From Chitinophagaceae bacterium (GTDB lineage: Bacteria > Bacteroidota > Bacteroidia > Chitinophagales > Chitinophagaceae), in assembly GCA_016721085.1 (NCBI GenBank), contig JADKJI010000005.1, forward strand, positions 124,001-188,000: DNA of 64,000 nucleotides. Direction: 5' to 3'. Under the pieces are notes generated by a model that worked only from the letters and a program-made list of their open reading frames with translations, did not search any database and was not told the origin of the DNA. Within the stretch, counting starts at the first letter, position 1; the number at the start of each line of letters is the position of its first letter. Below are positions 41,815-50,775 of this stretch, in pieces. The position numbers and the translations under genes were made by a program.

Positions 41815-42486
41815 ATGGATTTCATCGTAGCTCTCACCGACGACAATGCTGTAAACCGGAACGCTTTTCTGCAAAAGATTCAGGCATTGGGAAATCTAAG
41901 TATTGCCTTTATTGCAAAAGATGGAAATGAGTGTCTGGAAAAACTAAATAGCCTTCCCAACAACAAGTTACCCCAGGTGGTATTTATGGATCTTGAGATG
42001 CCACATATGAATGGTATCGAAACTATCGGTATCGCAAAATCACTTCATCCCGATATCCATTTCATTGTATTGACCGTATTCGATGATGATGATAAAATCT
42101 TCGAAGCTATCAAAGCAGGCGCTTCCGGATATTTATTAAAGCATGAACCCGCTGGTGTTTTGCATGAAGCAGTAATTAATGTGATTGAGTTTGGTGGCGC
42201 TCCAATGAGTCCGGCTGTTGCACGCAAATCCCTGCAGATGATGCGCTATTCAGTACTGGAAAACAGCAAGGAGAAACAGAGTTTACCCGATATGATCACC
42301 ATCCGTGAAGAAGAGATTTTGAAACACATGGTGAATGGCTGGGATGCGAAACGTATCGCTGTTGAATTAGACATTAGTGTTCTCACTGTTCGCAAACATA
42401 TCGCCAATATCTACGATAAACTTCATGTTCAGTCGAAAGCGGAGATTATAAGTATGGCGCATAATAATAAGTGGTTCACGAAGTAA
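41815..42486 (+). CDS. NarL/FixJ-family response regulator with LuxR HTH
   Basis: A 223-residue regulator. The receiver domain has Asp9-Asp10, phosphoacceptor Asp59 in VVFMDLEMPHMNG, Thr in VLTVFDD, and Lys in YLLKHEP. The C-terminal LuxR helix-turn-helix reads ITIREEEILKHMVNGWDAKRIAVELDISVLTVRKHIANIYDKL. It is the cognate partner of the TPR kinase upstream. The palindrome at 39768-39789 is a candidate binding site. Confidence 0.93.
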   Translation: MDFIVALTDDNAVNRNAFLQKIQALGNLSIAFIAKDGNECLEKLNSLPNNKLPQVVFMDLEMPHMNGIETIGIAKSLHPDIHFIVLTVFDDDDKIFEAIKAGASGYLLKHEPAGVLHEAVINVIEFGGAPMSPAVARKSLQMMRYSVLENSKEKQSLPDMITIREEEILKHMVNGWDAKRIAVELDISVLTVRKHIANIYDKLHVQSKAEIISMAHNNKWFTK

Positions 42487-42510
42487 GTTGTGAGTTTATC
42501 TTATTTTTTC

Positions 42511-42567
42511 ACCGCAGAGACGCGAAGACGCGGTGGAATACACACCGCATCTCTGCGTCTCCGCGGT
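42511..42567. repeat. family B imperfect palindrome
   Basis: ACCGCAGAGACGCG... pairs with ...CTGCGTCTCCGCGGT, then AAAATGTATT as in other copies. It lies just past the LuxR regulator stop and could serve as its terminator. Confidence 0.75.
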
Positions 42568-42627
42568 AAAATGTATTAACAAAAGATCCGCAACTAAAAT
42601 CCTCTTACCGCCTTCCCGGTTATACCC

Positions 42628-42656
42628 AAAAAAAACGCCCACCATTTCTGATGAGC
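42628..42656 (-). terminator. rho-independent terminator of tRNA-Ser
   Basis: On the minus strand GCTCATCA-GAAA-TGGTGGGC forms an 8-bp stem (with G-T pairs), followed by GTTTTTTTT, starting about 5 nt after the tRNA end. Confidence 0.75.
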
Positions 42657-42661
42657 ATTAG

Positions 42662-42748
42662 CGGAGACTAAGGGATTCGAACCCTTGATACGGTTTCCCG
42701 TATACACACTTTCCAGGCGTGCTCCTTCAACCACTCGGACAAGTCTCC
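42662..42748 (-). tRNA. tRNA-Ser (anticodon GGA)
   Basis: An 87-nt tRNA with 7-bp acceptor stem GGAGACT/AGTCTCC, discriminator G, anticodon loop CTGGAAA, a long class II variable arm (TATACGGGAAACCGTAT) and T-arm GGGTTCGAATCCC. The GGA anticodon reads UCC and UCU. The 3' CCA is not encoded. Confidence 0.95.
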
Positions 42749-42786
42749 GTTCTTATTGAAGGGTTGCAAAAATACACTATCGCAGG

Positions 42787-43554
42787 TCAGATTCCGAATA
42801 TTTTTTTAGCATTCTGCGTGGTAATGGATGCTATCTCTTCTATTGATAATCGCTTCATCTCAGCCACTTTAGCTGCTACAAATTTTATATAAGCACTTTC
42901 ATTTCGCTTACCCCTGAATGGAACTGGTGGTAGATAAGGAGCATCTGTTTCCAATACCAACCACTCTAATGGTATATCTTTTACTACTTCAGCCAATTCC
43001 GCTTTCTTATATGTTACTACTCCCCCAATCCCCATATAAAAACCAAGATCCATTATCTGATGAGCAGTAGCTAAGTCATCAGAAAAACAATGAAATATTC
43101 CTCTGGGCCTCTTTCCAGTGAACTCCTTTAATATACTGATACAGTCTTGCACTGAACTTCTACTGTGGATCACAATCGGCAAATCATAGTCCAACGACCA
43201 TTGCACCTGTCGGCGAAATGCTTCCTGCTGTTCCTTTATAAAGGTCTTGTCCCAATAATAATCGAGCCCGATCTCCCCAATCGCAATAAAAGGGCGCTTA
43301 TCCAACCAGGTTTTCACCAGGTCCAATTCCTTCTCTACATCCTCTTTTACTGAACAGGGATGCAATCCCATCATGGCTTTGCAGGTTTCCGGGAAGGCCG
43401 CTTCGAGAGCTAAAAGGGCCTCCAGTTCCGAACTGTCGATTGCTGGCAGTAAAAGCTGTGTAACTCCTTCTTCTACTGCACGTTCTATCATTTCCGAACG
43501 GTCGGCATCGAAGGCATCTACATATAAATGACAATGAGTATCAATAAGTTGCAT
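42787..43554 (-). CDS. tatD: TatD-family metal-dependent DNase/hydrolase
   Basis: A cytoplasmic TIM-barrel metallohydrolase of about 255 residues. Metal ligands are visible in DTHCHLY, GEIGLDYYWDK, VIHSRSS, FHCFS and LETDAPYL. TatD proteins have 3'-5' exonuclease and tRNA/DNA end-processing activity. I start at MQLIDTHCHLY, where homology begins; ATGs 6 and 24 nt upstream are in frame and possible. Confidence 0.9.
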   Translation of the reverse strand: MQLIDTHCHLYVDAFDADRSEMIERAVEEGVTQLLLPAIDSSELEALLALEAAFPETCKAMMGLHPCSVKEDVEKELDLVKTWLDKRPFIAIGEIGLDYYWDKTFIKEQQEAFRRQVQWSLDYDLPIVIHSRSSVQDCISILKEFTGKRPRGIFHCFSDDLATAHQIMDLGFYMGIGGVVTYKKAELAEVVKDIPLEWLVLETDAPYLPPVPFRGKRNESAYIKFVAAKVAEMKRLSIEEIASITTQNAKKIFGI

Positions 43555-43663
43555 TTCCATACTTCCCCAAAAGTCCAAAAAATATTTAAGATTCCTTTAA
43601 ACTTGTTAAAATGGATAGGGTCTTACACCCGTTATACCATTGCATCATTAAAAAATATTACCA

Positions 43664-44596
43664 ATGAAATCTTTGTCCAGTTTTACCCGCGTGTTAACCG
43701 TATTGCTTTTTGGAGCCTCCCTTATTATGGTCTCCTGTAAGAAAGAAGGCAGTACCATTGGAACTCCAGCCGAACAGGAGGAGTTTGCCAGTGCCACTTC
43801 AGAATCTGATGCTGAAGCGGAAGTTGTGTTCGACGATGTTTTTGATAATATAGTAGGAGTAGACACCGAGGTAGGTCTTGGTGGTACCGGTGTTTTTGGT
43901 GGCGCCAACTATTCAGTAGGAGTAGGTCAGGAAGCTATCAATGGTATCAACGGTCCAGCAGGACTTGACTCTAATCGTTGTTTTACAGTTACTTACACTC
44001 AATTAGCAGCTCCAAACCGTTTCCCACTGAAAGTGGTTCTTGACTTCGGTACAGGCTGTCCTGGTCGTGACGGAAGGATTCGTAAAGGAAAAGTGGTTAC
44101 CATTTATACTGGTCCATTATTCATTCCTGGAAACTCAACCACCACAACATTTGATGGCTACTATGTAGATTCTATCCATGTAGAAGGAACCCATAAAGTA
44201 TCAAACAACAGTACCCAGTCTAGCCGAGTATTCAAAGTACAGGTTATCGGTGCTAAGCTCACTAAGCCAAATGGCAATTTTGCTGAGTGGAATAGCGAGA
44301 AGACCCATACCCAAATTGAAGGTTTAGGTACACCGATCTTCCCTCTGGACGATATTTTCAAGTTGGAAGGTCAGGCAAATGGCTCTGCTAAGCGTGGAGA
44401 TAAGTTTTTCCAGTGGTCTAAGATTATTACCGAGCCCCTGATTAAGAAATTTACGTGCCGCTGGTTCGTAAAAGGCACAGTGGTTATGCGCAAGAGCAAT
44501 AATAAGGTTGCCGAGCTGAATTATGGCACCGGAACCTGTGATAATAAGGCCACTTTGACCGTAAATGGGGTGTCCCGCGAAATTACTTTGCACTAA
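43664..44596 (+). CDS. hypothetical lipoprotein
   Basis: A 310-residue protein with lipobox LIMVSC (Cys25) followed by an acidic linker (SATSESDAEAEVVFDDVFDN). The rest is beta-rich with four Cys in the mature part. Repeating strands such as GKVVTIYTGPLF, DGYYVDSIHVEGTHKVSNNST and the ending ATLTVNGVSREITLH are typical of a Bacteroidota family of unknown function that I recall only loosely. Monocistronic, with its own terminator. Confidence 0.75.
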   Translation: MKSLSSFTRVLTVLLFGASLIMVSCKKEGSTIGTPAEQEEFASATSESDAEAEVVFDDVFDNIVGVDTEVGLGGTGVFGGANYSVGVGQEAINGINGPAGLDSNRCFTVTYTQLAAPNRFPLKVVLDFGTGCPGRDGRIRKGKVVTIYTGPLFIPGNSTTTTFDGYYVDSIHVEGTHKVSNNSTQSSRVFKVQVIGAKLTKPNGNFAEWNSEKTHTQIEGLGTPIFPLDDIFKLEGQANGSAKRGDKFFQWSKIITEPLIKKFTCRWFVKGTVVMRKSNNKVAELNYGTGTCDNKATLTVNGVSREITLH

Positions 44597-44648
44597 TTAA
44601 AAAAGTCTTTACCTTTAAATCAGTTTTCATAGGGTACGGATTAAAAAC

Positions 44649-44683
44649 GGGCCAGGGTGTCTACCCCGGCCCAACTTTTTTTT
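44649..44683 (+). terminator. rho-independent terminator of the lipoprotein gene
   Basis: A GGGCCAGGG/CCCCGGCCC stem (9 positions, one mismatch) with a 6-nt loop, followed by an eight-to-nine T run. Confidence 0.85.
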
Positions 44684-44725
44684 AGCCACTAATCCCTATT
44701 TGGGAAACATATCTTCCACATTTTT

Positions 44726-45349
44726 TTAAGCAATCAATTCAAAGGAATACCCTCTCTTTTTTAATTCATTCAGTATCACAGGCAAAGAATGTTCTAAACG
44801 TGGAAATGCTTTTTCACTATCATGAAAAACTATCACTGATCCACTTCTCACCTTATCTAATACATTCCTTGTACATTTCTCTGAAGATATAGCTACATCA
44901 AAGTCTGCACTCAACACATCCCACATCACTAACTTCATATCGCTTCTCCATTCTTTCAATGCACGTATCTGACGTTTTCGAATTCTGCCATAAGGTGGGC
45001 GAAACAAATTTGAATGTATATACTTCGAAGCGGTGATGATATTGTTTAAATAAATATCATCAGACGTTTTCCAACCATTAACATGGTCTTGCGTATGATT
45101 ACCCACCACATGACCTTTGTCTAAAATCAACTTATAAGTATCGGGAAACAATTGAACATTGTTACCAATGCAAAAGAAACTTGCCTTTGCATTGTACTTC
45201 TCTAATTGATCTAAAACAAAAGGAGTGATATGCGGATGAGGGCCATCATCAAAAGTGAGATAACAGGTCTTTGTTTCGGATGGAATACTCCATATTCCTT
45301 CTGAATACAACTTCTTGATCCACCAGGGAGTTTTTATAAAATAAAACAT
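44726..45349 (-). CDS. NodB-type polysaccharide deacetylase
   Basis: A 207-residue CE4 deacetylase that removes acetyl groups from GlcNAc-containing glycans such as peptidoglycan or an exopolysaccharide. All motifs are present: TFDDGP (metal Asp and catalytic base), HTQDH (metal His pair), RPPYGR, and VFHDS. No signal peptide is seen, but a hydrophobic N-terminus (MFYFIKTPWWIKKLY) may associate with the membrane. It lies 34 nt downstream of the ARPP-1-like gene on the same strand. Confidence 0.9.
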   Translation of the reverse strand: MFYFIKTPWWIKKLYSEGIWSIPSETKTCYLTFDDGPHPHITPFVLDQLEKYNAKASFFCIGNNVQLFPDTYKLILDKGHVVGNHTQDHVNGWKTSDDIYLNNIITASKYIHSNLFRPPYGRIRKRQIRALKEWRSDMKLVMWDVLSADFDVAISSEKCTRNVLDKVRSGSVIVFHDSEKAFPRLEHSLPVILNELKKRGYSFELIA

Positions 45350-45383
45350 GCAGATGGTAAACTGTCAGCAAAAGTACTTGAAA

Positions 45384-46316
45384 TTACTCGCCGAAAATGC
45401 TGATATGAAACACTTCATTATTGTTTCGGAAAATCTTACCTCTTTCTTTCAGATAATTCTCCTGACTTTTTTCATCAACCAAAGCCGGATCTATATAGTT
45501 CTTTATTTTTTCATCTTTTATATGAACTATAGATCCATTCAATACCGCCTCTTCAATATATCCTTGCAGTAAGGGCACTAATTGATCGTAGAACAATTGT
45601 TGTGAATTGTAGATATCGGCACCGATCACTTTATTACCACTTACACAAATAAATCCAGCCCATGTACTATCTCTTCTTCCAATGGCATTGGTGAGAAAAC
45701 GCAGATAACCTTCCATATCTGTGATGGCTTTTTTATCAAGTCGTTGCCCTGTATAAGATAATGTGGGCGATTTTATACCACTACTATCCAACTGGTTATA
45801 GATTTCACGCCAAAGGCTTACCTGGTTTTTTGAATGATCCAGCACTTTGCGTAAACGCGGGTTAGCATAATTGAAATAGGTGAACTTTTTTTCTTTATCA
45901 CTCCATCGTTCTTCTTCCACACACATCACTCCTACATACTGGTCTCTTCCCCCATTTGGATATAAAATTGTATCCCGTGCTACCATTCTATCCTGACGAC
46001 CTCCCATTATCACTTCACCAGAAGCTATATACAATGGGCGCTTGGAACGGTTATTAACCCTGAGCCAATGAACATTTTCTGTAGAAGCCGTTCCTCTCTC
46101 ACTTATGGTCACCAACCCTTCTTCAAGGGCTTTGCTCAAACTCATTGGCCCACCGCTTCCGGAATTACCCGGACCTCTTAATATAACAGGGATAATTTTT
46201 AGATTCTTGTATTCGATAGCGCTGTCGTAAACCACCTGAAGTTGGTCATAAGTTAGCTGGGCCCAGCCTGCCAAACAGGTGAACAATAATAAAATTAGTG
46301 AGAGACCCTTCTTCAT
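45384..46316 (-). CDS. secreted ARPP-1 / DUF6569 domain protein
   Basis: A 310-residue protein from the ATG giving MKKGLSLILLLFTCLAGWAQ, a clear signal peptide. The mature part has the pattern of the ARPP-1 family: ALEEGLVTISERG, VNNRSKRPLYIASGEVIMGGRQDRMVARDTIL, VGVMCVEEERW and a C-terminal LVPLLQGYIEEAVL helix. The family's role is unknown. The family assignment is from memory of conserved motifs and is moderately sure. Confidence 0.65.
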   Translation of the reverse strand: MKKGLSLILLLFTCLAGWAQLTYDQLQVVYDSAIEYKNLKIIPVILRGPGNSGSGGPMSLSKALEEGLVTISERGTASTENVHWLRVNNRSKRPLYIASGEVIMGGRQDRMVARDTILYPNGGRDQYVGVMCVEEERWSDKEKKFTYFNYANPRLRKVLDHSKNQVSLWREIYNQLDSSGIKSPTLSYTGQRLDKKAITDMEGYLRFLTNAIGRRDSTWAGFICVSGNKVIGADIYNSQQLFYDQLVPLLQGYIEEAVLNGSIVHIKDEKIKNYIDPALVDEKSQENYLKERGKIFRNNNEVFHISIFGE

Positions 46317-46397
46317 GTAGGTAATTAACGTTTCAAGCCCTGAAATAGTGCCTTTCACTAAAGGTAGCTTACTGTGGGTATCACCCGTACAATGAAT

Positions 46398-46405
46398 TAT
46401 CTTTG
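46398..46405 (+). promoter_or_regulatory. -7 box (TATCTTTG) next to the gltX start codon
   Basis: An exact TAnnTTTG match ending 6 nt before the gltX ATG at 46412, implying a nearly leaderless transcript. No clear -33 TTTG. Confidence 0.4.
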
Positions 46406-46411
46406 CCCCCT

Positions 46412-47929
46412 ATGATTCCAAAAGTAAGAGTTCGATTTGCGCCGAGTCCAACAGGCGGTTTACACCTTGGTGGTGTAAGGACAGTCCTTTACAATTATCT
46501 TTTTGCCCGCAAGTATGGCGGTGAATTTGTACTTCGTATTGAGGATACCGACCAGTCGCGCTTTGTAGAAGGTGCTGAAGACTATATTTTCAATTGCTTG
46601 GAATGGTGTGGCCTGGTACCTGATGAAAGTCCCCGCCATGGTGGCAACTATGGTCCTTACCGCCAAAGCGAGAGAAAACCACAATACCGCGAGTATGCAG
46701 AAAAATTAGTGGAGAAAGGCTATGCCTATTATGCATTCGATACTCCGGAAGATTTAGAGAAAATGCGCAACGAATTCAAAACTCCAGAAAATCCTTCTCC
46801 TCAATATGATTCAAAGATCAGAGGGAAGATGAGAAATTCTGTGACACTGGGTGCTGAAGAGACAGCCAAATTGCTGGAAGAAGGTACCCGACATGTGGTT
46901 CGTATAAAAATGCCACAGGAAGAAACGGTAAGTTTCATAGATATGATCCGTGGCGAAGTGACTTTCGATACATCATTAGTAGATGATAAAGTATTATTGA
47001 AAGCGGATGGAATGCCCACTTATCATCTGGCTGTTGTGGTGGATGATTACCTGATGAAGATAACACATGCCTTCCGTGGGGAAGAATGGCTGCCAAGTGC
47101 ACCTGTACATGTACTGTTATGGAAATATCTTTTTGGATTGGAAGCCATGCCACAATGGGCCCACCTGCCATTGATATTAGGTCCAAACGGAAAATTAAGT
47201 AAGCGTGATGGTGCCAAATATGGTTTCCCTGTTTTTGCTATGAACTGGACCGATCCAAAAACAAATGAACTGACCGAAGGATTTAAGGAAAAAGGTTTCT
47301 TACCCGAAGCATTCATTAATCTTTTGGCATTATTAGGTTGGAATGATGGATCAGAAAAAGAATTGTTCACTATCGAAGAATTGATTGAGAATTTTTCAAT
47401 GGAGAGAGTTCATAGCGGTGGTGCTAAGTTCGATTACGAAAAAGCCAAATGGTTCAATCACGAATGGATAAAGAAATCTGACGCTGCTGTATTAGCTCCA
47501 CAAGTAAAACAATTGTTGGCTGAAAATAATATTTCTGCAACAGATGAAATGCTGTTGGCTGTAATCGATAAGGTGAAAGACCGTTGCAATTTATTACCAG
47601 ATTTTGTTCAGCAGGCTGGTTTCTTTTTCAGCAACCCAACTACATGGGATACTGCGAGTGTTTCACCGAAATGGAATGAGGATAAGAAGAATTTCTTCCT
47701 TACTTATATAAATCAATTGCAGTCTGCTACTGACTGGTCGCCTGTTGCATTGGAAACAAGTTTCAAAGAAGTAGCCACTACTGCAGGAATAAAACCTGGA
47801 GAATTGCAGTTGCCTTTCCGTGTAATGCTGGTAGGTGGCAAGTTCGGACCTCCTGTATTTGAAATCGCTTCTATACTGGGTAAAGAAAATACGATTCAGC
47901 GTATTCAAAAAGCGTTGGAAGTATTCTAA
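46412..47929 (+). CDS. gltX: glutamyl-tRNA synthetase
   Basis: A 505-residue class I synthetase charging tRNA-Glu. The Rossmann fold has FAPSPTGGLHLGG (HIGH-like) near residue 10 and KLSKRDG (KMSKS-like) near residue 260; EDTD and the CP1/stem-contact regions are conserved. I start at the ATG giving MIPKVRVRFAPSPTG; an upstream in-frame TTG overlaps the -7 box. Length is standard. The enzyme looks intact. Confidence 0.97.
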   Translation: MIPKVRVRFAPSPTGGLHLGGVRTVLYNYLFARKYGGEFVLRIEDTDQSRFVEGAEDYIFNCLEWCGLVPDESPRHGGNYGPYRQSERKPQYREYAEKLVEKGYAYYAFDTPEDLEKMRNEFKTPENPSPQYDSKIRGKMRNSVTLGAEETAKLLEEGTRHVVRIKMPQEETVSFIDMIRGEVTFDTSLVDDKVLLKADGMPTYHLAVVVDDYLMKITHAFRGEEWLPSAPVHVLLWKYLFGLEAMPQWAHLPLILGPNGKLSKRDGAKYGFPVFAMNWTDPKTNELTEGFKEKGFLPEAFINLLALLGWNDGSEKELFTIEELIENFSMERVHSGGAKFDYEKAKWFNHEWIKKSDAAVLAPQVKQLLAENNISATDEMLLAVIDKVKDRCNLLPDFVQQAGFFFSNPTTWDTASVSPKWNEDKKNFFLTYINQLQSATDWSPVALETSFKEVATTAGIKPGELQLPFRVMLVGGKFGPPVFEIASILGKENTIQRIQKALEVF

Positions 47930-47933
47930 AATA

Positions 47934-47971
47934 AATCAGCCTTGCTGTTTCATATAACAGCAAGGCTGATT
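47934..47971. terminator. strong, probably bidirectional terminator
   Basis: A perfect 16-bp stem (AATCAGCCTTGCTGTT and its complement, 6-nt loop) followed by CTTTTTAT on the plus strand and by TTATTTTA on the minus strand. It lies between the ends of gltX and the convergent small membrane gene. Confidence 0.92.
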
Positions 47972-47992
47972 CTTTTTATATAAACTCCATTT

Positions 47993-48163
47993 TTAATTTT
48001 CTGGTTGCGCCCACCATTTCCTATACAACTTCTTAAACAAGGGTTCAATCAACAATAACAATATTATCCCACCAGCTATTTCTGCTATCAGGAAATGTAG
48101 TTGCTTTTGAGCATAATAACCTACTGGCCTTGTAATATAATCCTTATTGTCTTCTAATATCAT
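47993..48163 (-). CDS. small single-pass membrane protein
   Basis: A 56-residue protein (MILEDNKDYITRP...) with one transmembrane helix (LIAEIAGGIILLLLIEPLF) and a basic tail KKLYRKWW. Its start overlaps the last 20 nt of the upstream polytopic membrane protein gene, implying coupled translation. It is the third gene of the ABC ATPase operon. No family is recognised. Confidence 0.6.
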   Translation of the reverse strand: MILEDNKDYITRPVGYYAQKQLHFLIAEIAGGIILLLLIEPLFKKLYRKWWAQPEN

Positions 48164-49472
48164 AATACAAACCAACAATTATGAGGGGTATGAACATAGT
48201 ACTATAAACAAAGAGATTGATGGCTATTCCTGTAATAGCTTTCCTTGTAGCTAAGGAGTAGGTCGCTAAACTAACACCTGCAAAAAGTAGATAATAAAGT
48301 AATAATATTCCAAATATAAATGATGAATCAGATCCGCTGGTTGCCAGTATTAGTGTAGTTATTATAGAAAGAATAACAGCCGCCAGTATAGAAAGGAAAA
48401 ATGTTTTTGGAGTGGAATGCCTGAATATAAAGACAAACAATGCCACACAAATGGTAATATAATAAAACAGTCTCAAAAACACTTCCCATCCATATTCATT
48501 CCAGCGACTCTGCTTTGATAAAATATTATTAATACTATCGTCCATCTCTCTAAGGCCATATTTTTTATCAATCCTGGCAGTGTAATTATCCGGATTCTCA
48601 TTTTCATAATATCGAACATAATTTCCGGCATCTAAATTGGAAGAATACTTGTAAAGTAATTCCCGCAACTCCTTTTGTAATTTTGCTGTATCAGGCTTTT
48701 TGAAATTTTGTAAAACCAGATGGTATAGATCCTGCGATTTCAACAAACTTAATCCTTCCCTTTCAGAAGCATTATAGGGGGCTAAAAATTGATAGTCGGG
48801 ACATTGATAAATTTCTGCTACCCCGGGTTCAACCATTACAACACTATCAGATAGCTTTATAGTATTATAAAATTCACTTGAGTCTAATATGGTGCCTGCT
48901 CTAACTGCCTCCTCATCTTTCATGTAAGGAGGTATAGTGGTATTATCAGTTTGACGCAAATAATAGATACGACTATCCCAGGCATGAGGAATGGAATCAT
49001 ATTCTATTTGGCATACAATAGTATTCACCCTATTGATATCCTCATATATTTTACTCTTTTTATAGGCTTTCTGGGCTCTTATTGTCTCTACATAAGAAGG
49101 AATGAAAGGAGCCATAACAAATATTCCAATCGCCAGAAAGTATAAGAAGAATGTGGTTATTCCATCTCCCATTTTTTGTTCTCCGAAGCGTTTGAATACA
49201 TTAAACCGAAGCAGATAGATTATCCAGAATACTATTCCAATCAATGAAATGATTGAAATAATGGTAGCCCATACTCCTATATTGGTATCATTCCTTGCAT
49301 CGTTTGGCACCAGCCAACTTAATCCGAAAAGGAAAAGCAGAAAGAGTCCACCATAATAGAGAATAAGGTGAAACCGGGTCGACCAAATTGTAGGATTGTT
49401 TATTAATAAATGCTCATCCAGCTTATTGATGATGGAAGGAGCAAAAGGTCTTTTAATTTTCATGCTATGCAT
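48144..49472 (-). CDS. polytopic membrane protein, probable partner of the ABC ATPase
   Basis: A 442-residue protein with about four N-terminal transmembrane helices (about 35-60, 68-90, 108-130), a soluble domain of roughly 180 residues (140-325), then four C-terminal helices (about 330-435) ending in a basic tail. The layout is like an ABC-2-type or FtsX-type permease with an extracytoplasmic domain, but I recognise no family. Start 9 nt after the ATPase stop, so co-expressed. The soluble part has YDSIPHAWDSRIYYLRQ and other unrecognised motifs. Confidence 0.65.
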   Translation of the reverse strand: MHSMKIKRPFAPSIINKLDEHLLINNPTIWSTRFHLILYYGGLFLLFLFGLSWLVPNDARNDTNIGVWATIISIISLIGIVFWIIYLLRFNVFKRFGEQKMGDGITTFFLYFLAIGIFVMAPFIPSYVETIRAQKAYKKSKIYEDINRVNTIVCQIEYDSIPHAWDSRIYYLRQTDNTTIPPYMKDEEAVRAGTILDSSEFYNTIKLSDSVVMVEPGVAEIYQCPDYQFLAPYNASEREGLSLLKSQDLYHLVLQNFKKPDTAKLQKELRELLYKYSSNLDAGNYVRYYENENPDNYTARIDKKYGLREMDDSINNILSKQSRWNEYGWEVFLRLFYYITICVALFVFIFRHSTPKTFFLSILAAVILSIITTLILATSGSDSSFIFGILLLYYLLFAGVSLATYSLATRKAITGIAINLFVYSTMFIPLIIVGLYYDIRRQ

Positions 49473-49481
49473 TTAATAATC

Positions 49482-50627
49482 TTAGAAAAACCGTTTTGTA
49501 GAATGGGTGATATCACGGAAATAAGTGACTGCCACTCCTTCATTTAATAAAGCACCGATCATTTCCTGTACTGATTTACTTTCGGAAGAGATAGTGAAAA
49601 AACCACCATTGAATTGAATCTGAACTTCATCTCCCAATATGGCTGCTACCTGCTCGCGCGCTGCAGTAGTTTCCACTTCAATAACATTTCCGGTAATAGC
49701 GGGTTGGTTAACCCCAGTCTGGAACAAACAAGAACCTTGTTTTATAAATAAGACCGCATCAGCTATCTTCTCCACTTCATGTAATTGTTGGGAACTTAAT
49801 ATAACACCCATTGAATGCTTTACCGATTTGGCAATAAAACGGAGGTCTGTTAAAATAGTTTGCTGTGCATTGATGTCAAGGTTTGCCAATGGTTCATCCA
49901 GTATCAGGAGTTTCGGTTTCTGTAATAAGATACGGGCAATTTCGAATCGGGTGCGATAGCCACTACTGATCTGGTTCCAGTCCAGATGAGCATAAGCACC
50001 AAGATTCAAGCGCTCTATTATATAATCTACCATCAACAGGTTTTCTTCTCCATGAATGCCTGCTATTGAAGCGCTGAAATGCAGATTATCTTTCAACAAT
50101 CCATACCAACGAGGAATTCGCTGGGGTATAAAGGCTATATATTTCCTGATGTCAAATGCATCGGGCTTTTGCAATAATGAATATTGAATAGTTCCGCCAT
50201 CAATGGCTAATTGTCCGCCAAGACATCGTAGCAATGTCGTTTTACCCATACCGTTCTCCCCCACAATTCCCATAATTTCTCCTGAACTGATTTTGAGGCT
50301 GACAGGTTTCAGCTGGAAACTACCCTTTGAATAGGTTTTGCTGACACCTGTTGCATTCAGGAGCTCTTGTGGTAAAGGAGAAGCAGAAGTGTAATAAGGT
50401 GCTGCTTCTTGAAGCAATTGCTCAGCCATAGCCAGGAAATCTGAAGGCATTGAAGCTCCGGGATGTTGCTTTTCGGCCTCTCGGTATTGCTGACTGAATT
50501 GGATAGCTTTTCGGATCAAAGCTGGGGAACCCGTATCAAGGCTGGCATCGAGCATTCGCCTAACTACGAGGGAATAGTCCTGATGCTTTAGGTAATCGGC
50601 TATTTCGGACAAAATGTTTGGAACCAT
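49482..50627 (-). CDS. ABC transporter ATP-binding protein with N-terminal helical extension
   Basis: A 381-residue ATPase. Residues 1-90 are a helical extension with no recognised domain (MVPNILSEIADYLKHQDYSLVVRRMLD). The nucleotide-binding domain follows: Walker A GENGMGKTTLL, Q loop in FIPQR, signature SSGYR in the place of LSGGQ, Walker B LLILDEP, D loop ANLD, and a switch region SSQQLHEVE that has Gln where the usual His stands. A C-terminal domain resembles those of ABC-2-type exporters. First gene of an operon with two membrane proteins. Substrate unknown. The extension may bind the partner or a regulator. Confidence 0.85.
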   Translation of the reverse strand: MVPNILSEIADYLKHQDYSLVVRRMLDASLDTGSPALIRKAIQFSQQYREAEKQHPGASMPSDFLAMAEQLLQEAAPYYTSASPLPQELLNATGVSKTYSKGSFQLKPVSLKISSGEIMGIVGENGMGKTTLLRCLGGQLAIDGGTIQYSLLQKPDAFDIRKYIAFIPQRIPRWYGLLKDNLHFSASIAGIHGEENLLMVDYIIERLNLGAYAHLDWNQISSGYRTRFEIARILLQKPKLLILDEPLANLDINAQQTILTDLRFIAKSVKHSMGVILSSQQLHEVEKIADAVLFIKQGSCLFQTGVNQPAITGNVIEVETTAAREQVAAILGDEVQIQFNGGFFTISSESKSVQEMIGALLNEGVAVTYFRDITHSTKRFF

Positions 50628-50748
50628 ATTGAAACTCTTTAAGAAGGGGTCTTTACCCTATCAATATAGCAATTTGTTTCTTGAAATTTTGCTAATACTG
50701 AAAAAGCGGCTGGCAGGGGTAAAATGTTCCCTTTACGAGAAAGAATGG

Positions 50749-50756
50749 TAATTTTG
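50749..50756 (+). promoter_or_regulatory. -7 box (TAATTTTG) upstream of the B12-binding protein
   Basis: An exact TAnnTTTG match 19 nt before the ATG at 50776; the leader would be about 13 nt. The -33 element is unclear. Confidence 0.35.
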
Positions 50757-50775
50757 AACAGCTAACTATTTCTAT

